Positions 45,452-52,583 of a stretch of 64,000 nt of DNA are shown piece by piece (the first letter of the stretch is position 1; each line of letters begins with the position of its first letter). Both the position numbers and the translations under genes were made by a program. Under the pieces are notes generated by a model. It did no database searches. It worked only from the letters and a program-made list of their open reading frames with translations, and was not told the DNA's origin. The stretch is taken from the NCBI RefSeq assembly GCF_017315985.1, contig NZ_JAFLVR010000024.1, forward strand, positions 25,792 through 89,791, written 5' to 3'. Origin of the DNA: Candidatus Enterococcus murrayae. GTDB taxonomy: Bacteria; Bacillota; Bacilli; Lactobacillales; Enterococcaceae.

Positions 45452-47519
45452 GGAAGTACCATATGAAGAAACGAGAACGAACCCGCTTGTGTGGATCGTT
45501 GATCAGTTTATCCGTTTTCGCTATATTATCGGTGTACTATTTCTTATTTTAATTGTGGTATTGAATTTAAATGGAAGCTCAATCGGTTCTTGGGATAAGA
45601 TCGTTTCTGAACGTAGTGATGATAAGAAGTCTGATGTTATCTTCGGAGAAAACCGAGAGGTCCGTTCAGATGAGTGGATGGTGCAGACACCGTTTTACTT
45701 TTCACAGGCTGAGAGTGACTATCCAGTTGTGAATAAGCATTACGGCAAAGAAGGCCAGAATATGATCATCGCTTACAACTCACCTGTTAAGGATTTGACG
45801 GTGATTGGCAAACCGTTCAATTGGGGCTTTTTCTTTTTAGGTAAGGAACGGGGACTGTCCTTTTATTGGGGCTTCAAAATCATTGCGATGCTTCTATTGA
45901 GCTTTGAGATGGTCATGATTTTGACTAAACGCAACAAATATCTTTCACTGCTGGGTTCATTCTGGATCACCTTCTCACCCTCTATTCAGTGGTGGTTCAT
46001 GCAGCATGTTGGCGACTTGATGTTTTTCACACTAGCAATCATGGTGGCTAGCTATTATTATATTGCGAAACATGAGAATGTGCTGCAGCGACTGTTAATG
46101 ATGTGTCTGATTGTTATCAATGGGATCGGCTTTGTTTTAGTACTGTATCCAGCTCATCAGGTGCCATTAGCATATTTGATATTGTTTTGGTTGTTTGGTA
46201 CATTGATTCATTTTAGAAAAGAGCTGGTAATAGATGTGTGGGACCTGCCGATCATTATTGGCGGTCTAGGAATTATCGGGGTCGTGCTTTATCATTTTTA
46301 CAGCACCTCAAAGGATGCGATCGACGCGACGCTCAATACAATCTATCCTGGCCATCGAGAGGCCGAAGGTGGGGGACGTCCACCTTCTGACTTCTTTCTG
46401 TTTTTGACAAACTGGAAAATTCCGTTTGATAATTTTAATTTTCATGGAACGAACAATGGGGAAGTCGCTTCCTATTTCAATTTCTTTCCATTGACCGTAC
46501 TCTTATCACCCTTTATTTTCTTTTCAAAAAAAGGAAGAGAAGAGAAGTATCTTGGCGCGATTTTAGGTTTGTTCTGCTTATTCATCTTCGGTTGGACGTA
46601 TTTTGGATATAGTCATGGAATTGCGAAAGCTTTGATGCTGACTTACGTAACTAGTACTCGGAGCTTAGTAACATTTGGCTTTGCTGCTGTTCTATTATCC
46701 TTATGGATGATCAATTTCATCTGGGAATATGCGCGAATCACCTGGTGGATAAAATTGATTTTTCTAAGTCTTGTTATGATTTTGGCTACTCATTCTGTGG
46801 TTTCTTCGATAATGGGACTGTATTTCAATAATTTTGAGATATTTATGACCTTAGTCGTTTTTGCTTTGATTATGTTTAGCTTGCTATTCAAATTGAAAAA
46901 GTTTTTTATTCTAGCAATGACTGCTCTTGTATTAGTTTCGGGACTTTCTATTAACCCAGTCGTTAAAGGGACTGGTGCGATTGATAAAAAGACCTTAGCT
47001 GAAGAAATAGTAAAAATCAAAAAAGAGGATCCCAATGCTTTATGGCTATCAGAAGACAACCTTTATAATTTTACTCCTGCATTGGGAGTCAAAACGATTA
47101 ATTCTGTGCGCTTTTATCCAGATATGGAATTATGGCACAAGATTGATCCTAAACATAAAAATGAAGAAATTTATAATCGGTATGCGCATGTGCGAGCATT
47201 TATTGATAAAGGAAAAACGGAATTTCGTTTAGATCGACCGGATAATTTTACTGTTAATCTCAATTTTACTGATTGTAAAAAACTGGGTATCAAATATGTG
47301 ATCAGCAAACGTCCGCTGGAAGATTATAATCCATTAAATTATGCGCAATTTGAACAATTATATGGTCCCGATAAGGATAAATGGACGATTTATCGTTTGA
47401 GCTTTACTTCTGATGAGGCCCAAGCAGAAGCAGAGGCGAATATTGCCCCAATTGGCGGAACAGACAGTTATCAAGATATCCCTCAACCAGCGCCTGCTGA
47501 AGATGGATATATTAACTAA
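45423..47519 (+). CDS. Large polytopic membrane protein of the EPA locus (EpaJ-like, GT-C-type)
   Basis: A 698-residue protein with a cytoplasmic head, a TM helix at about 33-50, and a large loop with SDEWMVQTPFYFSQ. About ten further TM helices (roughly 145-510) and a C-terminal extracytoplasmic domain of about 180 residues (DALGVKTINSVRFYPDMELW-type region) follow. The helix-loop pattern and the FSPSIQWWFMQHVGDLMFF segment suggest a GT-C-like glycosyltransferase or polymer-modifying enzyme. By order it is EpaJ-like. SD AGGAGG precedes ATG 45423 inside the end of the previous gene, implying coupling. The activity is unknown. Confidence 0.75.
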   Translation: METRAQKRTKEVPYEETRTNPLVWIVDQFIRFRYIIGVLFLILIVVLNLNGSSIGSWDKIVSERSDDKKSDVIFGENREVRSDEWMVQTPFYFSQAESDYPVVNKHYGKEGQNMIIAYNSPVKDLTVIGKPFNWGFFFLGKERGLSFYWGFKIIAMLLLSFEMVMILTKRNKYLSLLGSFWITFSPSIQWWFMQHVGDLMFFTLAIMVASYYYIAKHENVLQRLLMMCLIVINGIGFVLVLYPAHQVPLAYLILFWLFGTLIHFRKELVIDVWDLPIIIGGLGIIGVVLYHFYSTSKDAIDATLNTIYPGHREAEGGGRPPSDFFLFLTNWKIPFDNFNFHGTNNGEVASYFNFFPLTVLLSPFIFFSKKGREEKYLGAILGLFCLFIFGWTYFGYSHGIAKALMLTYVTSTRSLVTFGFAAVLLSLWMINFIWEYARITWWIKLIFLSLVMILATHSVVSSIMGLYFNNFEIFMTLVVFALIMFSLLFKLKKFFILAMTALVLVSGLSINPVVKGTGAIDKKTLAEEIVKIKKEDPNALWLSEDNLYNFTPALGVKTINSVRFYPDMELWHKIDPKHKNEEIYNRYAHVRAFIDKGKTEFRLDRPDNFTVNLNFTDCKKLGIKYVISKRPLEDYNPLNYAQFEQLYGPDKDKWTIYRLSFTSDEAQAEAEANIAPIGGTDSYQDIPQPAPAEDGYIN

Positions 47520-47539
47520 TCGAGGTTCGGAGGAAAAAA

Positions 47540-48802
47540 ATGGAACTAGTAAAAAAAAGCACGTCAAATATTTTAAATTTAATTAGTGCATGCATTCTGA
47601 TCGGGATGACCTTACTGTGCTTTTTCCTTTGGACCAAGGGCATCGGTACACAGGGGATGTTCAATATTTATGCGAGTATGAATCGCTATATGCCGATAGG
47701 AGCAACGATCGTTTTATTATTGAACTTTTATCGTTTAAAAAGAGATGATCTGATTTGGATTGGTGTGGCGATACTTTCAATTATCTTTTTTCATCAATTT
47801 GACGGACTAAGACAAGCTGGTTTTCTACAAGATATTACAATCGCATTGATTATTTTTGTGGTATTGGACTTTAAGTTAGTCAAGTTTGTTAAAGGCATGC
47901 GGTTGATATTTGCCGGATTGATGACACTGGTTTTATTGATTACTGCCTATCGAATATTCACAGAGATCCCTGAGCCCGCCGCTGGGATAAGTATCTGGGA
48001 TAAAAGTAATAAGCTGCAAGAAATTTGGATAAATACAAACACTATTGGCAGCAGTGTGATGTGCTCTAGTTTTTTAGCCGCAACGTTATTACAGTCGCTT
48101 GAATGGACTTGGGCGAAGCTTTTGAAATACCCTATCTACTTTTTAGCTTTAGCCTGTACATGGGTCGTTCAATCGCAAGCAGCGTTTATTGCAGTCGTTG
48201 TTTTTGTAATCTTCGATCTATGGCCCAACTTCTTAAAAGAAAAAATCAAGTGGGTTTATGGGATTGGCTACAGTGTCTTTTTGATCGGAATTTTTCCCTT
48301 ATCGTTGTTTTTGGCAAATTCAAGTAATATTGATTTGTTTACAGGACGAGAAGATATTTGGAAACATTTTTACGATACCTTATTTAAAGTAAAAGAGCAG
48401 TTTTTTGTGGGAATGCCGCCATTTACGTTTCAACGCGGTCAACAGGTTTTAGGAAACCATAACAGTTATAATGCCACTTTAGGACAATTTGGTTTGGTTG
48501 GTTTAGTGTTGATGAGTCTATTTATTTTATATAACGTTTGGTTGATTATTGTTAAGGAAACGACTCAAGCGGGCCAGCTAAGTTTTATTATCGCCTTTTT
48601 CGCAGTACTCCTTCAATCTACAATGGAAGATACCTTGATGGCTCCCTATTGGATCCCAATTACATTTTGTTTGTTAGGACTTGCTTGGCAGAGAAATCCT
48701 GAAGCTGAGGATACTTTCGACTATTCAGTCAACGTGTTTGATCCGTCAGAAGATGAAGAGTTTGATTTAAGACCGACACGGAGAAATCGCCGGGGCTACT
48801 AG
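47540..48802 (+). CDS. O-antigen ligase/Wzy-like membrane protein (EpaK-like)
   Basis: A 420-residue protein with about ten TM helices and an extracytoplasmic loop (GREDIWKHFYDTLFKVKEQFFVGMPP, about residues 266-295). NTIGSSVMCSSFLAATL near residue 165 and the HNSYNATLGQFGLVGL segment near 310 resemble the PglL/WaaL/Wzy ligase-polymerase superfamily, which has H-N/S motifs at this place. It may ligate or polymerise the surface polysaccharide. The C-terminal tail is acidic and Arg-rich. SD GGAGG. A long hairpin terminator lies 54 bp after the stop codon. Confidence 0.75.
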   Translation: MELVKKSTSNILNLISACILIGMTLLCFFLWTKGIGTQGMFNIYASMNRYMPIGATIVLLLNFYRLKRDDLIWIGVAILSIIFFHQFDGLRQAGFLQDITIALIIFVVLDFKLVKFVKGMRLIFAGLMTLVLLITAYRIFTEIPEPAAGISIWDKSNKLQEIWINTNTIGSSVMCSSFLAATLLQSLEWTWAKLLKYPIYFLALACTWVVQSQAAFIAVVVFVIFDLWPNFLKEKIKWVYGIGYSVFLIGIFPLSLFLANSSNIDLFTGREDIWKHFYDTLFKVKEQFFVGMPPFTFQRGQQVLGNHNSYNATLGQFGLVGLVLMSLFILYNVWLIIVKETTQAGQLSFIIAFFAVLLQSTMEDTLMAPYWIPITFCLLGLAWQRNPEAEDTFDYSVNVFDPSEDEEFDLRPTRRNRRGY

Positions 48803-48855
48803 TCAATTTACACATAAACCCATGTGGTACGCTACATGCTGAAATGGAAATTTTT

Positions 48856-48905
48856 ATACCCTTATTGAATTTTGCTACTAGCAATGAATTCAATAAGGGT
48901 ATTTT
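48856..48905. terminator. Long hairpin terminator after the EpaK-like gene
   Basis: A 16-bp perfect stem, ATACCCTTATTGAATT (48856-48871) with AATTCAATAAGGGTAT (48887-48902), is followed by TTTTAT. The loop holds a second self-complementary stretch (TTGC/GCAA). The minus strand also shows a T-run. Confidence 0.88.
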
Positions 48906-48967
48906 TATAAGCAAAGAAGGAAACCAGTTCGTAAATACGATTAGGGAATTCTCATTTAACTAGCATG

Positions 48968-48996
48968 ATAATGAGAAATAGATATTTACTCATTAT
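48968..48996. repeat. Second inverted repeat downstream of the EpaK-like gene
   Basis: ATAATGAGAAAT (48968-48979) pairs with ATTTACTCATTAT (48984-48996) with one bulged A and loop AGAT, followed by TTTTATG. It may be a back-up terminator or a protein-binding palindrome. Confidence 0.55.
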
Positions 48997-49003
48997 TTTA
49001 TGA

Positions 49004-49050
49004 CGGATAACTTATTATTAACTGTATATTCAGGGCGGATAATTCATTAT
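49004..49050 (+). promoter_or_regulatory. Pair of 15-bp direct repeats upstream of the GC-rich cassette
   Basis: CGGATAACTTATTAT (49004-49018) and CGGATAATTCATTAT (49036-49050) match at 13 of 15 positions and start 32 bp apart, about three helical turns. They lie immediately upstream of a promoter-like sequence, as activator or repressor sites often do. The binding protein is unknown. Confidence 0.4.
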
Positions 49051-49076
49051 GTTAATTTAAAATAAACATTATGATA

Positions 49077-49106
49077 TTGAAAACCCCATGACAAAAGGGT
49101 TATTTT
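49077..49106 (+). promoter_or_regulatory. Candidate promoter of the 49.2-kb cassette
   Basis: TTGAAA (49077-49082) is followed after 18 nt by TATTTT (49101-49106), 54 nt before the first cassette gene. Confidence 0.45.
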
Positions 49107-49159
49107 ATGTGTGTAGAGATCTCAAGTAAAAATAAGTATCAATAGAGAAGGAGGTACAC

Positions 49160-49543
49160 ATGGAAGATTATGGGTTGAGCAGACGACAGCTCTTTACATT
49201 GACTCGCAAGACATTGGAAAGACGCGTCACTCATTATTATAAAAAAACCAACGACGGAAATGGCGCCATCCAAATTTTGGTAGCGCTTCAAGTACGAGAT
49301 GAGCTGGAGGCGGCAGATTTTTCAATGCTGCTGAAGCGGCTGGTACGGCACATTTTTTTACAGACCCGCTCAACGGCTGCGATGCGTCGCTTTTACAGTT
49401 ATTTTGCGGCCTATTTCGAGAAAAAGGAATGGCGGCTGTTAACGATTAAATTATTTCCCGCAAAAACATATATTGCTGAAAAAATACACGCGCTATATAC
49501 CCAGTTTATTAAAGAACCTTTAGCAGGATTAGCAGGTTCATGA
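49160..49543 (+). CDS. Uncharacterised basic helical protein (127 aa)
   Basis: I do not recognise this 127-residue protein. It is predicted mostly helical and rich in Arg, Lys and aromatic residues (LTRKTLERRVTHYYKK, LLKRLVRHIFLQTR, AAMRRFYSYFAAYFEKKEWR). It has no signal peptide or TM helix. SD AGAAGGAGG precedes the ATG by 8 nt, so it is probably translated. It is paired with a DUF2922-like gene 44 bp downstream, set between two EPA genes, with terminators on both sides. A nucleic-acid-binding or sigma-like regulator is possible but not shown. Confidence 0.65.
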   Translation: MEDYGLSRRQLFTLTRKTLERRVTHYYKKTNDGNGAIQILVALQVRDELEAADFSMLLKRLVRHIFLQTRSTAAMRRFYSYFAAYFEKKEWRLLTIKLFPAKTYIAEKIHALYTQFIKEPLAGLAGS

Positions 49544-49587
49544 CGAAGAACAGGTGAGGAAAAAAATGAATGAAAGGAAGGAAAAGC

Positions 49588-50211
49588 ATGTTCACATTAG
49601 ATGCAGAATTTGAAAACAGCAACGGCAAATCCCAACATTTGCGCTTTAAAAATGTGGATCCCACGAAAACGGGCGCGGAAATCAAAGCGTCCTTAACCAA
49701 GTTAACGCAGCTGAACCTATTTGAACGAAAGGGTGTCGGCTTATATAAAAAGGTCAAGCATGCGACTTTGGTCGAAACGATTGAGACAGAGCTTTTTGAC
49801 GATAGTCTGAAACCAGCGGCGGAGCCGTCCATTCAAGCGGAGGCTCCCGTACGCGCTGTGGAGGAAACGAGACCAGAACCTGAAATGGCCGAGGACGCTC
49901 AGCCAGCAACAATGCTTCAGGTCTCTGAAGAAAAGCCTGAACCCAATGTATTAATCCAAACAATTGAACTGCCGGCGGAAATGAATCCAAGAGAAATGTA
50001 TCAGAGCGAAGCGCTGTCGATTATCACGGCCTGTGTGCCTGACGGATATACATTAGAAGATATCCAGATCGACGACACAGAACAGCCAGCCAAGCTCATT
50101 TTGACAGAAAGACGAAAGGTGGCGGAGTCCGCTGAGATCCCGCAGGCACCGCCACCTACACCGAAGAAAAAACGAAAGCGGCTGCTTGATCGTATCCGGA
50201 AAAGAGAATAA
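49588..50211 (+). CDS. DUF2922-like domain protein with long acidic/proline-rich extension
   Basis: A 207-residue protein. The first 70 or so residues (MFTLDAEFENSNGKSQHL, then KNVDPTKTGAEIKASLTKL and KHATLVETIETELFD) fit the small DUF2922 fold, normally a stand-alone protein of about 70 residues. A Pro/Glu/Ala-rich linker (about 73-130), a second short alpha/beta segment (about 135-178, AEMNPREMYQSEALSII) and a strongly basic tail (KKKRKRLLDRIRKRE) follow. ATG 49588 is 6 nt after AAGGAAGG. Sampled GC of the middle (63 and 55 percent in the lines at 49801 and 49861) is far above the flanking genes, suggesting foreign origin. The function is unknown. Confidence 0.6.
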   Translation: MFTLDAEFENSNGKSQHLRFKNVDPTKTGAEIKASLTKLTQLNLFERKGVGLYKKVKHATLVETIETELFDDSLKPAAEPSIQAEAPVRAVEETRPEPEMAEDAQPATMLQVSEEKPEPNVLIQTIELPAEMNPREMYQSEALSIITACVPDGYTLEDIQIDDTEQPAKLILTERRKVAESAEIPQAPPPTPKKKRKRLLDRIRKRE

Positions 50212-50286
50212 GCAGTGTTCATCCCATCGAAAATCCAACGTTGGTATGGGGTGAAATGAGTAGTAGTGAAAACTTAATAAAATTTT

Positions 50287-50312
50287 TAGCTCGCTAATTT
50301 AGCGGGCTATTT
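50287..50312 (+). terminator. Terminator downstream of the GC-rich cassette
   Basis: TAGCTCGCTAA (50287-50297) pairs with TTAGCGGGCTA (50299-50309), one G-T wobble, followed by TTT. Together with the upstream promoter-like region it makes the two-gene cassette an independent transcription unit. Confidence 0.6.
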
Positions 50313-50462
50313 GGCGTGTGCTTCAATGTATGGAAAAAGCAAAAAGTCCTCATAAAATAGATTTGGCTTAGAAAGATACGTTAAGCTCATTTTTGTTGCT
50401 ATTAAGGGAAATTGACAGGCGAATGAGCGAGTGTTCAATTACCGAAGCTTTTCTTAATAACC

Positions 50463-50491
50463 TTGCTTTTACATATATCTTTCTGTAGAAT
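50463..50491 (+). promoter_or_regulatory. Promoter of epaLM
   Basis: TTGCTT (50463-50468) and TAGAAT (50486-50491) have a 17-nt spacer, about 58 nt before the permease start. Confidence 0.6.
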
Positions 50492-50548
50492 AATAACGTT
50501 AATCAACTGTAGAAATAATAAATAAAGAGTTGGATGAGAGGAATAAAC

Positions 50549-51361
50549 ATGTTCAAAGACTTACTGAGTTTTTTTAAAGAAATTTTTCAAAATCGTACCC
50601 TACTAAAACAGTTTTCCGTAAATGATTTCAAGGCACGCTATGCTGGATCGGCTCTTGGTATTTTTTGGGCCTTTGCTAATCCGCTAGTGATGGTCGTAAC
50701 CTATTGGTTTGTGTTTGGGGTGGGGTTCAAGGCGGCCATGACCGATGGAAAATATCCATTCATTGTTTTTCTATTAACAGGGTTGGTGCCATGGATGTAC
50801 TTCTCTGAAGTATTGGGCTCGGCAACGAATGTTTTTCGTGAATACAGCTATTTAGTAAAAAAAGTTGTGTTCAACATTCGAATTTTACCCTCTGTTAAAT
50901 TGTTTTCAGGATTATTTATGCATGTGTTTTTCATTGCGATTGCTTTAATTGTAGCGATCTTTAATCATGCAATCCCAAGTCTGCATATGCTGCAGCTGAT
51001 TTATTATCTTTTTGCAATGATGATGTTCTTGACTGGCTTGACGTGGATCACTTCTTCGATCCAACCCTTTTTCCCAGATATCAATCAATTTATCGGTGTT
51101 ATTATGCAAGCATTGATGTGGGGGACACCGGTTTTATGGAGTATCAATCAATTCGCGGCACATCCAACGATTCAGTTTATATTAAAATTCAATCCAATGT
51201 TCTATGTCGTCCAAGGATACCGAGATGCGTTCTTTGGCGAGCAATGGTTTTGGGAAAAACCATTGCTGACTATCTATTTTTGGGTCGTAACTTTGATTCT
51301 ATTAGTGGTCGGCAGTGTTGTCTTCAAGCGCCTGAAACCACATTTTTCTGATGTTCTATAA
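50549..51361 (+). CDS. epaL: ABC-2 polysaccharide export permease (EpaL/Wzm/TagG type)
   Basis: A 270-residue permease with about six TM helices. The N-terminal amphipathic DFKARYAGSALGIFWAFANPL motif is characteristic of ABC-2 polysaccharide exporters (Wzm, TagG, RgpC), and VPWMYFSEVLGSATNVF follows. It moves lipid-linked polysaccharide to the outer face together with the ATPase 14 bp downstream. An upstream in-frame ATG at 50534 precedes the SD (GAGAGGA), so ATG 50549 is preferred. Confidence 0.93.
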   Translation: MFKDLLSFFKEIFQNRTLLKQFSVNDFKARYAGSALGIFWAFANPLVMVVTYWFVFGVGFKAAMTDGKYPFIVFLLTGLVPWMYFSEVLGSATNVFREYSYLVKKVVFNIRILPSVKLFSGLFMHVFFIAIALIVAIFNHAIPSLHMLQLIYYLFAMMMFLTGLTWITSSIQPFFPDINQFIGVIMQALMWGTPVLWSINQFAAHPTIQFILKFNPMFYVVQGYRDAFFGEQWFWEKPLLTIYFWVVTLILLVVGSVVFKRLKPHFSDVL

Positions 51362-51375
51362 GGAGATAAATCTAA

Positions 51376-52581
51376 ATGACTGAAACAGTAATTGAAATCA
51401 ACCACTTAACAAAGAAATATGATATGTATAAAAAGCCTTCTGATCGTTTGAAGGAAGCGTTAAGTCCTACTAGAAAGGTTTATCATGAAGTCTTTTACGC
51501 GTTGAACGATGTAAATGTGCAAGTGAAAAAAGGCGAAATGATCGGTTTTATCGGAGAGAACGGTTCAGGAAAATCAACGATCTTGAAGATCATTACTGGA
51601 GTACTGACTCCTTCAGAAGGTGAAGTGAAGATCGAAGGAAATATCGCGGCACTTCTAGAGCTTGGCTCAGGATTCAATCCTGAATACAGCGGTTATGAGA
51701 ATATTTTCCTCAATGGGATGGTTTTAGGCTTCTCTCGTGAAGAGATGGCTGATAAAGTTGATGACATTATTAATTTCGCTGATATCGGCGATCATTTGTA
51801 TCAACCTGTCAAAACGTATTCAAGCGGGATGTTCGTGCGTTTGGCGTTTGCTGTGGCGATCAATGTGGATCCTGATATCCTGATTGTCGATGAAGCATTG
51901 GCAGTTGGGGACTTGGAATTCCAACTGAAATGTATGGAAAAATTCACCGAACTGCGTAATGCCGGCAAAACGATTTTATTTGTTTCCCATGATGTGAATG
52001 CGGTTCGCCGTTTCTGTGACCGAGTTTATTGGTTGAAAAATGGTGTTGTTGAAGCAGAAGGTGAAACAATGGAAATCACGGAGACCTATGAAAACTTTTT
52101 AAAGAAGAAGTCTCTGAAAACAGTTGACCGGGAAAATTCTTCGTCGGAGGATTTTTCTGCTTATGATATTGTGGAAGTCAATTCTGCTGAATTATTGGAT
52201 GGTGATCTGCAGCCGCTGGAAATCGTTGAACAGGATAGTAAGGTCGTTATCAAGGTAACGTATAACGTGAAAGACGATTCCATCAAGAAGCCTGTTCTAG
52301 GTGTGGCTATTCGTACAGTAGATAATAATTATGTTTGCGGACTGAATACATTATTGGATGAGGAATCGATTCCCTGGAAAAAGGGCGAGAATATCTTCTA
52401 TTTGGAATATGAAAAAATGGCACTTCTAGGCGGCGAGTATTATTTTGACGTAGCCCTTTTTGAAGAAAATGCAACGGTGCCGCTGGTTTATAAAACAAGA
52501 TATTTGACCATGTTCATCTCTGGAAAATATGTCGGCGAAGGCATCGTCGTTTTGGATCATAAGTGGAAGGATACGATTTAA
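51376..52581 (+). CDS. epaM: ABC polysaccharide export ATPase with C-terminal Wzt-like domain (EpaM)
   Basis: A 401-residue ATPase. Its nucleotide-binding domain (about 1-240) has Walker A GENGSGKST near residue 61, signature YSSGMFVRLAFAVA near 148, Walker B ILIVDEALAVGD near 170 and switch FVSHD. The C-terminal domain of about 150 residues (residues 250-401, KPVLGVAIRTVDNNYVCGLNT) resembles the Wzt-C carbohydrate-binding fold that recognises the polymer's end. This suggests chain-length or terminus-coupled export as in Wzt systems. The next gene starts 3 bp later. Confidence 0.93.
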   Translation: MTETVIEINHLTKKYDMYKKPSDRLKEALSPTRKVYHEVFYALNDVNVQVKKGEMIGFIGENGSGKSTILKIITGVLTPSEGEVKIEGNIAALLELGSGFNPEYSGYENIFLNGMVLGFSREEMADKVDDIINFADIGDHLYQPVKTYSSGMFVRLAFAVAINVDPDILIVDEALAVGDLEFQLKCMEKFTELRNAGKTILFVSHDVNAVRRFCDRVYWLKNGVVEAEGETMEITETYENFLKKKSLKTVDRENSSSEDFSAYDIVEVNSAELLDGDLQPLEIVEQDSKVVIKVTYNVKDDSIKKPVLGVAIRTVDNNYVCGLNTLLDEESIPWKKGENIFYLEYEKMALLGGEYYFDVALFEENATVPLVYKTRYLTMFISGKYVGEGIVVLDHKWKDTI

Positions 52582-52583
52582 TT

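Larger units (their letters stand above)
50212..50548. other. Intergenic region with two hairpins and the epaL promoter
   Basis: This gap of about 335 bp holds a hairpin at 50218-50255 (TTCATCCCAT with ATGGGGTGAA, one wobble, around the palindrome CCAACGTTGG) and a terminator-like hairpin at 50287-50309. AT-rich sequence follows with a good promoter at 50463-50491. I see no ORF with a ribosome-binding site. Confidence 0.6.

Noticed and set aside
48729..48914. Minus-strand ORF across the EpaK-like gene end
   Set aside because: It runs through the terminator hairpin, has no SD, and its codons mirror the plus-strand gene.
49566..49613. Short ORF starting at ATG 49566 between the cassette genes
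   Set aside because: Only about 15 codons, overlapping the SD and start of the DUF2922-like gene, with no own SD.
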